Source of the DNA: Bin75 sp965221365
GTDB taxonomy: Bacteria > Nitrospirota > Nitrospiria > Nitrospirales > UBA8639
DNA: 64,000 nucleotides
Assembly: GCA_965221365.1 (NCBI GenBank)
Contig: OZ244884.1
Coordinates: 2,108,001-2,172,000, forward strand
Direction: 5' to 3'
Shown: positions 32,943 through 41,147 of the stretch, piece by piece
How positions within the stretch are numbered: the stretch's first letter is position 1
How the letters are laid out: every line of letters starts with the position of its first letter
Position numbers and translations under genes: made by a program
Notes under the pieces: model-generated
What the model was told of the DNA's origin: nothing
The model's input: the letters and a program-made list of their open reading frames with translations, nothing else
The model's database searches: none

Positions 32943-34448
32943 ATGGCCAAGGCCCTTGCCATTCTTGGAACAGGCTCCGACGTCGGCAAAAGTCTGGTCA
33001 CCGCCGGTCTGGGTCGAATTCTGTTCCGAAAGGGGATCAGGGTCGCCCCGTTTAAAGCGCAGAACATGGCCCTCAACTCGTTTGCCACCGTGGAAGGCGG
33101 AGAGATGGGCCGCGCCCAGGTTTTGCAGGCCAGGGCCTGTGGCCTTGAACCACACGTGGACATGAACCCGATTCTCCTGAAGCCGGAGGGAGATGCACGG
33201 TCCCAGGTGATTGTACAGGGCAAGGTATGGGGAAGCCTGGGGGCGATGGAATATTTTCGTCCGCAATCCGAACTGTTCAGCCACGTGCAGGCCAGTTATG
33301 CGCGTCTGGCAGTCCGGCATGAGGTGATGGTGATTGAAGGGGCCGGGAGTGCCGCAGAGGTGAATTTGCGCCATCGTGATTTGGTCAACTGGCCGGTGGT
33401 GGAGATGGCGGACGCGAGGGTAATCCTGGTGGCGGACATTGACCGGGGAGGAGTCTTTGCGCAAGTCATCGGCACCCTGGATTTATTGGAACCACACGAA
33501 CGCGAGCGCATCTGTGGCATTCTGATCAACAAATTTCGTGGCGATCGCCGATTGTTTGAGGATGGTGTGGCCTTTCTCGAACAGCGGACGCGCAAACCCG
33601 TGGTCGGCGTGTTGCCGTTTTTGCGACACCTGATTCTCGATCAGGAAGACAGCGTCACGATCGAATCGATGGCCGGGTCTCCCTTTTCAGCGGCCACTGT
33701 GAACGTGGCCGTCATCCTGCTCCCGCGCATGAGTAATTTTACGGATTTTAACGCATTGGCTGCTGAACCCGACGTGGCGTTGCGGTATGTCCGGACTCCC
33801 GGAGAGCTGGATGAGGCGGACGTGGTGATCCTGCCGGGGAGCAAACAGACGATTCAGGATCTGCACGACGTCAAACAGCGCGGCTTTGCCGGGAAGATCG
33901 ATTCGCATGTGCAGCGTCGGCGGGAAGTGATTGGCCTGTGTGGCGGGTTTCAAATGCTGGGTGCCGACATTCAGGATCCTCATCGGGTCGAAGGTGGTGG
34001 GCAAGCAGAGGGGCTGGGGCTGTTACCGGTGGAGACGGTGCTGCAGCGTGAAAAACGGACGGTGCAGGTCACGGCGCATTCCCTGTTGCCGGGTCTTAGC
34101 CAAGCAGACCTCGTTCATGGATACGAAATCCATCTGGGCATGACCCGGAGTCGGGGAGCCCCCTGCTTTCGGATTATCGATCAGGCCGGATCCAGAACAG
34201 ATGGGGCCACGTCGCCGGATGGGTTGGTATGGGGCACCTACATTCACGGCGTGTTCGACGTGCCGTCCTTTCGCCGGGCCTGGATCAATCGTGTGCGTCT
34301 GCGAAAAGGGTTCGAGCCCCGCCCCGTTGAAGATTCCGAACGCATCACGAAGGATCTGGCTTCGGCATTGGATCAATGGGCCGACCACGTGGAGCACCAC
34401 GTGGACATGAACGTCATTCTCGAAGCGGTTGGCCACCCCCTTCAGTAA
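32943..34448 (+). CDS. cobQ: Cobyric acid synthase
   Basis: A 501-residue CobQ, which amidates four carboxylates (b, d, e, g) of adenosylcobyrinic a,c-diamide using glutamine and ATP. The N-terminal BioD-like ATPase domain has ILGTGSDVGKS (P-loop), APFKAQNMALNS and the VIEGAGS and DRGGVFAQ motifs. The C-terminal class I glutaminase triad is Cys in GLCGGFQMLG plus a His in YIHGVFD. The ATG at 32943 is preferred over a GTG two codons earlier. No cobalamin riboswitch is recognisable in the 40 nt in front, and no other cob gene is adjacent; the gene may have its own role in salvage or be split off from the main pathway. Confidence 0.95.
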   Translation: MAKALAILGTGSDVGKSLVTAGLGRILFRKGIRVAPFKAQNMALNSFATVEGGEMGRAQVLQARACGLEPHVDMNPILLKPEGDARSQVIVQGKVWGSLGAMEYFRPQSELFSHVQASYARLAVRHEVMVIEGAGSAAEVNLRHRDLVNWPVVEMADARVILVADIDRGGVFAQVIGTLDLLEPHERERICGILINKFRGDRRLFEDGVAFLEQRTRKPVVGVLPFLRHLILDQEDSVTIESMAGSPFSAATVNVAVILLPRMSNFTDFNALAAEPDVALRYVRTPGELDEADVVILPGSKQTIQDLHDVKQRGFAGKIDSHVQRRREVIGLCGGFQMLGADIQDPHRVEGGGQAEGLGLLPVETVLQREKRTVQVTAHSLLPGLSQADLVHGYEIHLGMTRSRGAPCFRIIDQAGSRTDGATSPDGLVWGTYIHGVFDVPSFRRAWINRVRLRKGFEPRPVEDSERITKDLASALDQWADHVEHHVDMNVILEAVGHPLQ

Positions 34449-34489
34449 CCTTCCTGGAAGCAGACGCGAGTCATTCCCGCCTCCAATCG

Positions 34490-34873
34490 TCCTTCCCGCT
34501 CCCTCTCCGTCATCCCCGCGTCTCTCTTCGTCATTCCCGACGTTTTTAATCGGGGATCCAAGGCGGTTGCCTTTTCTTTTCTGGACGCCGGATCGGGGTC
34601 CGGCATGACGGTTGAGGTACCTTGAATCGTCCTTCCGACGTCCTCTCTTCGTCATCATCGAAAATCTCTTCAGTCATTCCTGCACGCCCCAGATCGTCAT
34701 TCCCGCGAAAGCGGGAATCCAGAGTCTTTGTCTTTTCCTTATTCCTAGATGCCGGATCGGGGTCCGGCATGACGGATGGGAGGGCCTTGCTTCGTCATCC
34801 CGCACGCCCCTTCGCCATCCCCACGCGCCTCCAATCGTCATTCCCGCGAAAAGCCTGCCCTCGATCCCCGATC
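34490..34873. repeat. Modular palindromic repeat block D
   Basis: At least two right-type modules (34581-34610, 34747-34775), one full ATTCCCGCGAAAGCGGGAAT module (34699-34718) and a truncated composite ending CCCTCGATCCCCGATC near 34871. It abuts and replaces the 3' end of the minus-strand gene at 35358, and contains one arm of the 124-bp inverted repeat. Confidence 0.85.
34587..34710 (+). repeat. Left arm of 124-bp perfect inverted repeat
   Basis: Bases 34587-34710 are the exact reverse complement of 42959-43082, checked base by base. The match covers a right-type palindrome, about 80 nt of non-palindromic linker (e.g. CCTTCCGACGTCCTCTCTTC) and the start of a left-type palindrome. The arms face each other 8.25 kb apart. 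Confidence 0.9.
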
Positions 34874-35358
34874 GGCCTGTCTTTGAATGCGTGAATAGCG
34901 TTGCGCCGCTGCTGCACGAGTTGGACAAGCGCCAGGTCCTCCTTGTTCAGGATTTCGCGCAAAGCGCAATATTGGCGCAGCGGTTCCAAGGTAAGCCTGT
35001 CGCGCAAATTGCGGGCATGACCCTTATCGGTGACAAGCTTCAGGATACCGGCCTTTGACGGAGGCTGGATATGCAGAGCCCGCTTGACCTTGATCCGCGA
35101 TTCTAGCGTTGTGACGGCGCTGCGCGAGCTGGCCAGCCCGAAATAAACCTCGCTCCTGTCATCATCCTTGCCAATGATAAGACAAGCGGTCGGCACCCGC
35201 ACCTTTTCGAACATCTCGTGAGACCGCGCGATCGTAAATTCATTGGCGCCGCGCCGGGACTCCCGAAGGCGTGCCCACTCCTCGCTGTCAAACTGAAACA
35301 TGACAAGGGGCTTTTTCTGCACCAGGCATTTCAGGTTATCGAGCCACTCATCTGCCAT
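34795..35358 (-). CDS. Partner of Fic protein, 3' end replaced by repeat sequence
   Basis: A 187-residue frame starting 3 nt after the fic stop. The first ~160 residues look like a real protein: mixed alpha/beta (LVMFQFDSEEWARL, TACLIIGKDDD, VYFGLASSR) followed by a helical part ending LVQLVQQRRNAIHAFKDR. That last stretch contains R-x4-H (R-RNAI-H), resembling the active-site pattern of HEPN ribonucleases, though this is a weak match. The final ~25 residues (GDRGQAFRGNDDWRRVG) are translated from repeat block D, so the native C-terminus is gone. It could be the antidote, target or second effector of the fic module. Whether the truncated product works is unknown. Confidence 0.6.
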   Translation of the reverse strand: MADEWLDNLKCLVQKKPLVMFQFDSEEWARLRESRRGANEFTIARSHEMFEKVRVPTACLIIGKDDDRSEVYFGLASSRSAVTTLESRIKVKRALHIQPPSKAGILKLVTDKGHARNLRDRLTLEPLRQYCALREILNKEDLALVQLVQQRRNAIHAFKDRPIGDRGQAFRGNDDWRRVGMAKGRAG

Positions 35359-35361
35359 CGA

Positions 35362-36900
35362 TCACGCTGTCTGCTCCAGTGACCACTGCACCCGCTCGGC
35401 TACAAACCGCGCGAACGGGGCGATATCCTGGTCGATGCTGGCGCTTTCCAGCGCCGCCAAGTAGGCGTCGCGGTCCTCGACCTGGATAACGGTCCACGGA
35501 TAGCCGCCGGATGCCAGCATCGCGTTCATGACAAAGCGCGCCATGCGCCCGTTGCCGTCCGGGTAAGGATGGATATAGCCGAATAGCCAGTGCCCGAGCA
35601 CGGCGCGAACGGAAGGCTCGGTTTCAGTTTCCAGCAGATCGAACAAGGCCGTCATGGCATCGCGTACCGCCTCCCAGCGCGGCAGTACATGCCGGGACCC
35701 GCGCAGAAAGACGGCATCGTTGCGGTAACCCGCCAGAGCCGAAGCCGCGATCAGGCCGGCAGCGATGCAGGGCTGAAACAGCTCGCGATACCAGTCGCGG
35801 TGGGCCTTGCGGACCAGAGCACCGGCTTCACCGCCGCCAATGACCTCACTGACGGTCGCACGGACAAGCTGGAAAGCCTGCCAGTAACCGCGTGCCGCGA
35901 GGGCATCGCGGCACTGTCGGTCGGTGTCATGATTGTCCGGGTCCCAGTTGCCTGCGCACACCCGGGCGATCAGTTCCAGCGTGACACGATAGCCCTCGAT
36001 CGACAGCGAGTGATAGGCATCGTTCTGATAGATGTCATCGACGAAGGACAAATAGGCTTTAGTGTCTTTCGGCAGGCCGGGCGCTTCAGGAAATACGGCA
36101 ATCACTGGCTCCCGCATCGTATCCCACAGCGATTGCAGACGGCCGACAATCGGCGCCTGCGCCCTGCTTAGCGCACCAAAAGCCTGTTCCGGCTCAAACG
36201 GATCGGCCTCGCGGACATCGTAATCGGCGCGTTTCATGACGCTGAGAATCTCATCGGCCACATCATCTTGGCCGATCCGACGGAAGGCGCCGGCCAGCCG
36301 ACCGGCAATCACCGAATGATCGCCATCAAGCAGCCGCCCCAGCACATCAGCGGCATCGCGGACGCTGGAGAGCACGACCTGCGCTTCGACCGGGTGCCGG
36401 ACAAAGAACGCCTCCGGCACGCGGACCAGTGCCGCTTCCGGCATAAAGAGCCGGAGCCCGTCCCGCTCCGTCAGGTCGGCGTCCGGCGGCATCTCCTTTT
36501 GCCGGAGATCGTAAAGCGATGTGCCGAACAGCAAATCGACGGTGTTGTTGTTGCCCTTGGGCGTGTAGATGATGACCTGATGCGGAATGATGGTGTTTTC
36601 GGCGTGAAGCAGCAATGACTGCCCCGGCGACAGGTGCCAGTCTTGTCCGAATCGGGCCATACAATAGGCTGCGCAGAACTCCCAGAATGAGGCAAACCAC
36701 GGGGTTGTATCGCCGGGATCGGCATCCGGGCTGGAAGAAATCAGCCATCCCTTCATCACCTCGCGTAAAAAACCGTTCCTGACCAGCCGCTCGCGGTGAA
36801 CACGAGTCAACTCGCCGGAGCGGAAGACCCGCCGCCCCTGGTCCTGAAGCTTCTGGAGTTGCGCCAGCGACGCAGCGAGTTTCTCATTCGGTGTGACCAT
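35362..36900 (-). CDS. Fic-domain AMPylase-type protein with AbiEi-like N-terminus
   Basis: A 512-residue protein. Residues ~10-55 (LQDQGRRVFRSGELTRV, then LVRNGFLREVMKGWLI) form a winged helix like the AbiEi-type antitoxin N-terminus, which binds DNA. The C-terminal half is a Fic domain with the complete motif HPYPDGNGRMARF (HxFx(D/E)GNGRxxR). Ahead of it, SLSIEG fits the inhibitory (S/T)xxxE(G/N) helix, so this is a class II self-inhibited Fic enzyme that would transfer AMP (or another nucleotide phosphate) to a target when released. The partner gene lies 3 nt downstream. A promoter with an overlapping palindrome is found directly upstream, consistent with autoregulation by the N-terminal domain. 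Codon composition is close to that of the neighbours. Confidence 0.88.
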   Translation of the reverse strand: MVTPNEKLAASLAQLQKLQDQGRRVFRSGELTRVHRERLVRNGFLREVMKGWLISSSPDADPGDTTPWFASFWEFCAAYCMARFGQDWHLSPGQSLLLHAENTIIPHQVIIYTPKGNNNTVDLLFGTSLYDLRQKEMPPDADLTERDGLRLFMPEAALVRVPEAFFVRHPVEAQVVLSSVRDAADVLGRLLDGDHSVIAGRLAGAFRRIGQDDVADEILSVMKRADYDVREADPFEPEQAFGALSRAQAPIVGRLQSLWDTMREPVIAVFPEAPGLPKDTKAYLSFVDDIYQNDAYHSLSIEGYRVTLELIARVCAGNWDPDNHDTDRQCRDALAARGYWQAFQLVRATVSEVIGGGEAGALVRKAHRDWYRELFQPCIAAGLIAASALAGYRNDAVFLRGSRHVLPRWEAVRDAMTALFDLLETETEPSVRAVLGHWLFGYIHPYPDGNGRMARFVMNAMLASGGYPWTVIQVEDRDAYLAALESASIDQDIAPFARFVAERVQWSLEQTA

Positions 36901-36923
36901 ACTGGACTATCCGTGTGTTTCCA

Positions 36924-36979
36924 CAAGTTAAACTTGCCGTATTTTTACAAGTTTATAATGACGCGTATTATCAAGTCAA
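36924..36979 (-). promoter_or_regulatory. fic promoter with palindromic operator
   Basis: Read on the minus strand: -35 TTGACT (36979-36974), a 16-nt spacer, and -10 TATAAA (36957-36952). Start-point-proximal, a perfect 13-nt palindrome CAAGTT-A-AACTTG lies at 36924-36936, and a further half-site ACAAGTT overlaps the -10 region (about 36946-36953). A repressor bound here would block the promoter. The fic ATG is at 36900. Confidence 0.55.
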
Positions 36980-37472
36980 AAATGTTTCGTCTTCACACGT
37001 ACCAAACGATGTATAGATACACGTCTTTACAGCATAGAGATGACCGCAGAAAGCGCGAATTTCTGCCGCGTCACGATAATTGTTAGCAAAAAATAGAATT
37101 GTCCTACTCTGTAACAAATGAATTGTCCGCTTTTGGCTTGCCGCTGCATCCCGCCTCAAACGCCGATTGTGCCTCAGACTCTACGCCGCCGTCGAAAGGT
37201 CCTCCGGGATCCGGTGGCCCTGCGCGTCGTCTGCTCACACAAGATGTCCTCAAGGGCCACGGATGCCGGCCCCGGGGTTTCCGGTGCGCCCCGCTTATGG
37301 GTCAACCACGTTTTTCTGGATGCCGGATCAAGTCCGGCATGACGGTGGGGCCTTTCTTTTTCTGGATACTCCGCTTCATCATGCCCCCCCAATAGCACAT
37401 GATAAAACCGGACAGATGTTGTGTGACAGATGCGGACAGTTTATGTGTTCGTAACAGGATCCGGACAAAAAC
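36980..37472. other. AT-rich intergenic stretch between fic and bamA
   Basis: No protein-like frame is seen on either strand. It contains one isolated right-type repeat module (37315-37346, CTGGATGCCGGATCAAGTCC then GGCATGACG) and AT-rich sequence on both sides. The fic promoter and the bamA promoter flank it. Confidence 0.5.
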
Positions 37473-37501
37473 TTTACAAGCCATACGCAGAACTTTATAA
37501 T
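37473..37501 (+). promoter_or_regulatory. Sigma70-type promoter for bamA operon
   Basis: TTTACA (37473-37478), exactly 17 nt, then TATAAT (37496-37501): the best promoter match I found in the window. Transcription would start near 37508, giving a ~145-nt leader before the bamA ATG at 37653. Confidence 0.6.
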
Positions 37502-37652
37502 GGCAAAACCCTTCTAGGATTCCTTTCGAATTGAAGCGTTTGATTGTCCGTAGCCGATTTTCAGACAGACACCGGGTGCATCTCATCGTTGACGAGCTTT
37601 TTGTGATTCTTCGTGCGGCTTCACAAGAGCGTTGTTTGTCCCGAACACGATC

Positions 37653-39983
37653 ATGAAGGTCAGTGCAAAGCAGCCGCGCGTCGCTATTCACAGCCCCGTG
37701 ACCCCTCCGAGATTCATAATCAGTGCGGTCCTGAGAACGATGCTCGCGTATGGGCTCCTGTTCATGAGTGTGCCCGTATCCGGGTTGAGTCAACCGCAAG
37801 ATTTGATTGTGGAAAGTATCACCGTTCAAGGGAATCAACGAATCGAATCCCCGGCGATTCTCGGACAAGTGACCCTGAAAAAAGGAGACCGGCTGACGAC
37901 TCAGATGACGCAGGAACAGATTCGATTGATTTACGACATGGGGTTTTTTGACGACGTCCAGGTGCAGACCGAGATGCAGCCACAGGGTGTGGGGGTGATT
38001 TTCGTCGTGCAGGAAAAACCCTTTGTGACGGGTATTGTTTTTGAAGGGAATGAGGAGTTGTCGGACGAGAAATTGACGGAGCTCATCACCCTGAAGAATC
38101 AGGTGTTTCTCGATCAACAGGAGATGAAACAGAGTGCGGAAGCAATCAGGGCGGAATATGAAAAGGACGGATATCATACGGCCAGAGTGATTCCCATCAT
38201 TCAGGCGTTGACCCAGAGCCGTAATCGGGTGACCTTTTTTATTCAGGAGGGCGCGCGGGCCAGGATTCGGTCGATTCGGTTCTCAGGCATCACCGTCATC
38301 AGCAAGGATGATTTGTTGGGCGTGATGGCCAATCAGGAATGGACGTCGATCCTCTCTTTGCTGACCAACGCCGGCATTCTGCACCAGGAAGAACTCGCCA
38401 ATGACGTTGAACGGATCAAGGAATATTATTCGAACAGAGGCTATCTCGACATCCAGGTGAGCACGCCGACGATCGAACTGAGTGACGACAAAGAATTTGT
38501 GAACTTGACGTTTCACGTCAGCGAAGGGCAACCCTATACAGTTCGAATCGTTCGCTATGAAGGGAATACCATCTTCGATGCCGAGGACTTTCAACGGAAT
38601 TCGTTGATCCGGCCCGATGACGTGTTTCAGCGAACGACGGTTCGAGAAGAGATCTCTCGCGTGACGGACCTGTATGGCGCAGAGGGCTATTCATTCGCCG
38701 AAGTCGTCCCTGCCCTGGTGCCGAATCCTGAGACCCTCACGACGGACGTGACCTTTAACATCAAGGAAGGATCGCTGATTCGCGTACGAGAGATTCACAT
38801 TGCAGGGAATGACAAGACGCGGGACAACGTCATTCGCCGGGAACTGCGAGTGGATGAACAGGAAGTCCTGGATTCCGCGGCAATCAAGCGGAGCTTTCAG
38901 CGACTCAACAACCTGAATTTTTTTGAAACGGTCGAGTTGTTTCCCGAACAGGTCGAAGACGATAAAGTTGACATTGAAGTCCAGGTCAAGGAGAAGCCCA
39001 CGGGGCAGTTCAGTATTGGCGGTGGGTTCAGTACACTCGATCAGTTCACGGCTATTGCCAATATTTCGGAAGGCAATCTGTTTGGCCTGGGCTACTTGGT
39101 TCGCATTCGTGGACAGGTCGGGGGACGTCGAACGATTGGGGTGCTGACGTTCAGGAATCCGGCCTTGTTTGATGGCCTCACGTCCTTTCAGGCGGATGGG
39201 TTCAGCACGGAAACGAATTTTTTGACGTATCAGGAAGAACGAAAGGGCGGGACGCTTCAATTCGGACGAGCCTTTTCCGAATATATCTCGGGCAGTTTGA
39301 CCCTCGTCGGGGAGACCATTAGAATTAAAAATTTGGCGAGCGATGCCCCCCTGTTCATTCAAAACCAACTCGGCAATCAATCCACCACGGGGTTCCGTTC
39401 GAGTCTTTTTCGTGACACACGCGACTTTTTCCAGGATCCGCGAACCGGATCCAGGTCGGGGCTCCGCATGGGCTTTGGAACCGAGTTGTTGGGGGGAACC
39501 AACAATTTCTATCGGTTTGCTCTGGACGGGTTGAAATTTGTCCCCTTGCCCTTGTGGGATCTCCGGATGTCATTCCGTGGTCGGATTGGCATGGCAGGAG
39601 GGTATTTGGGCGACGCCGTGCCGGTGACGGAACTGTTCTTCGTCGGCGGGATTAATACGATGCGAGGGTTTCAATATGGACGGGCGGGTCCCGTGACGAC
39701 CTCCGGGACGTTGGCGGGTGGGACGAAGCAACTGATCTTCAATTACGACTTCATTTTTCCGGTCCTGCCTGCTGCGAAATTGAATGGCGTGCTCTTTTTT
39801 GATTATGGGAAGGGATTTGGCGAAGACGAAACCCTGGACTTCCAGTTGCGAGCCGCGACGGGATTGGAGGTTCGCTGGATTTCGCCGTTTGGTCCTCTTC
39901 GTGCGGCTTGGGGCCTTAAACTGGACCGCGAGCCGCAAGAGCAACAAAGTGTTTTTGAGTTTTCCGTTGGCAACGTATTTTGA
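37653..39983 (+). CDS. bamA: Outer membrane protein assembly factor BamA
   Basis: A 776-residue BamA/Omp85 protein, the barrel-insertion core of the BAM complex. After an N-terminal signal region (TMLAYGLLFMSVPVSGLSQ) there are five POTRA domains to about residue 410. Each has the pattern I..I.V.GN..... (VESITVQGNQRIES, GIVFEGNEELSDEK, SIRFSGITVISKDD, IVRYEGNTIFDAED, EIHIAGNDKTRDNV). A 16-stranded Omp85 barrel follows, with the conserved VRGF/YGRAG-type segment NTMRGFQYGRAG in loop 6, and ends PQEQQSVFEFSVGNVF with terminal Phe. The ATG at 37653 is preferred over a TTG at 37632. It heads a run with skp, fabZ and lpxA, the classical arrangement. Confidence 0.95.
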   Translation: MKVSAKQPRVAIHSPVTPPRFIISAVLRTMLAYGLLFMSVPVSGLSQPQDLIVESITVQGNQRIESPAILGQVTLKKGDRLTTQMTQEQIRLIYDMGFFDDVQVQTEMQPQGVGVIFVVQEKPFVTGIVFEGNEELSDEKLTELITLKNQVFLDQQEMKQSAEAIRAEYEKDGYHTARVIPIIQALTQSRNRVTFFIQEGARARIRSIRFSGITVISKDDLLGVMANQEWTSILSLLTNAGILHQEELANDVERIKEYYSNRGYLDIQVSTPTIELSDDKEFVNLTFHVSEGQPYTVRIVRYEGNTIFDAEDFQRNSLIRPDDVFQRTTVREEISRVTDLYGAEGYSFAEVVPALVPNPETLTTDVTFNIKEGSLIRVREIHIAGNDKTRDNVIRRELRVDEQEVLDSAAIKRSFQRLNNLNFFETVELFPEQVEDDKVDIEVQVKEKPTGQFSIGGGFSTLDQFTAIANISEGNLFGLGYLVRIRGQVGGRRTIGVLTFRNPALFDGLTSFQADGFSTETNFLTYQEERKGGTLQFGRAFSEYISGSLTLVGETIRIKNLASDAPLFIQNQLGNQSTTGFRSSLFRDTRDFFQDPRTGSRSGLRMGFGTELLGGTNNFYRFALDGLKFVPLPLWDLRMSFRGRIGMAGGYLGDAVPVTELFFVGGINTMRGFQYGRAGPVTTSGTLAGGTKQLIFNYDFIFPVLPAAKLNGVLFFDYGKGFGEDETLDFQLRAATGLEVRWISPFGPLRAAWGLKLDREPQEQQSVFEFSVGNVF

Positions 39984-40593
39984 CGGGGCGGTCAAGCCGC
40001 AAAGACGTCATGCGAAGCGATCGTTTCTGCGCGTCGGGGTTCTGCTGACGGGAGCGGTGTGCATGGTGTCCATGGGCCTTGGATGTGCGACCTCCGCTTC
40101 CGAAACGTCGAACGTGGAACAACGCGTCTTGGCCGGTGGTCTCCCCATCGGAGTGGTGGATACGCAATGGTTGTTGAAGGAGTCGAAGCTTGGCCTTCAG
40201 GTCAATGAGACGCTCAATCAGTTCATGAAGGATCGTCAGGCGTTGCTCGAACTCGAACGGCAGGAACTGCGGAACCTGGAAAACGAAATAGTACGCCAGG
40301 GCAGCGTCCTGAGTCCTTCGGCCAAGCAGCAAAAAGAAGAACAACTGCGTCAACGCATGTTGGCCTACCAGCAAAAAGCCGGGGATATGTCCAGGGAATT
40401 TCAAGAGAAACAGGCCGAGTTGTTGAGTGAATTCCGTGAAGAAGTCGATCTGGTGGTCAAGCAGATTGCCGAACAACAGGGGTTGGGCCTGGTCGTGGAA
40501 AAGGGAGAGAATTCGTCGACTCGCTATTATGATCCGAGCATGGATTTTTCCTCCGACGTCTTGAAAATATTGGATCAGACGACGTCCCGGTAA
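39967..40593 (+). CDS. skp: OmpH/Skp-family periplasmic chaperone
   Basis: About 208 residues; the start is uncertain. The likely TTG at 39967 overlaps the bamA stop, and there is no ATG before residue ~34. An N-terminal signal region (SFLRVGVLLTGAVCMVSMGLGC) may be a weak lipobox, so a lipoprotein form is possible. The mature part has IGVVDTQWLLKESKLGLQVNE and long charged coiled-coil helices, with repeated EKQAELLSEFREEVD-like heptads, then LGLVVEKGENSSTRYYDPS. This is the OmpH fold, which holds unfolded outer-membrane proteins for BamA. It is longer than E. coli Skp and sits in the canonical position after bamA. lpxD, which normally follows, is absent here. Confidence 0.88.
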   Translation: MATYFDGAVKPQRRHAKRSFLRVGVLLTGAVCMVSMGLGCATSASETSNVEQRVLAGGLPIGVVDTQWLLKESKLGLQVNETLNQFMKDRQALLELERQELRNLENEIVRQGSVLSPSAKQQKEEQLRQRMLAYQQKAGDMSREFQEKQAELLSEFREEVDLVVKQIAEQQGLGLVVEKGENSSTRYYDPSMDFSSDVLKILDQTTSR

Positions 40594-40653
40594 GGAAGAT
40601 CCATTCATGGCGTCACGTATGGCGGAGCCTGGCAGGACAAGAGGAGTCAGCAG

Positions 40654-41133
40654 ATGAGTGGAGCAGACTCGGTCATTGATGCCATTGAAGTCCAATCCAT
40701 TCTTCCCCATCGGTATCCCTTTCTGCTGGTGGATCGCGTCGTGGAATTTGAACGCGGCCAACGGGCGGTCGGGCTCAAGAACGTCACGATCAATGAACCG
40801 TATTTCCAGGGACATTTCCCCGGGCATCCCATCTTTCCCGGTGTCTTGATTGTCGAGGCCCTTGCCCAATTGGGTGGCGTGTTGGCTATTCGCTCCTCGT
40901 CCGTTGAAGGAGCCCCGACCGTCTATCTGACGGGTATCGACAAGGCCAAGTTTCGCAAGCCCGTGATTCCCGGGGATCAGCTTCGGCTGGAAGTGGACGT
41001 GATCAAGCGGCGCCCGCCCTTTTGGAAGATACGGGGAAGGGCCTACGTCGGGGCCGATCTCGTGTGTGAGGCCGAATCAACGGCGATGATGCAGTCTGGG
41101 TCCGCAGAACCCGCGCATTCTGAATCCAGGTAG
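40654..41133 (+). CDS. fabZ: 3-hydroxyacyl-[ACP] dehydratase FabZ
   Basis: A 159-residue hot-dog-fold dehydratase that removes water from 3-hydroxyacyl-ACP in fatty acid elongation. The N-terminal signature is ILPHRYPFLLVDRV. The catalytic His sits in GHFPGHPIFPG and the catalytic acidic residue in LIVEALAQ. AAGAGGAG lies 8 nt before the ATG. It competes with LpxA for the 3-hydroxyacyl-ACP pool, and the two genes are adjacent here as in many Gram-negatives. The final ~15 residues (SGSAEPAHSESR) are a disordered extension. Confidence 0.96.
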   Translation: MSGADSVIDAIEVQSILPHRYPFLLVDRVVEFERGQRAVGLKNVTINEPYFQGHFPGHPIFPGVLIVEALAQLGGVLAIRSSSVEGAPTVYLTGIDKAKFRKPVIPGDQLRLEVDVIKRRPPFWKIRGRAYVGADLVCEAESTAMMQSGSAEPAHSESR

Positions 41134-41147
41134 TCCGGTCGTCGACG

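Noticed and set aside
37099..37395. 98-residue frame between fic and bamA
   Set aside because: Translates the lone repeat module at 37315 and low-information sequence; no ribosome site.
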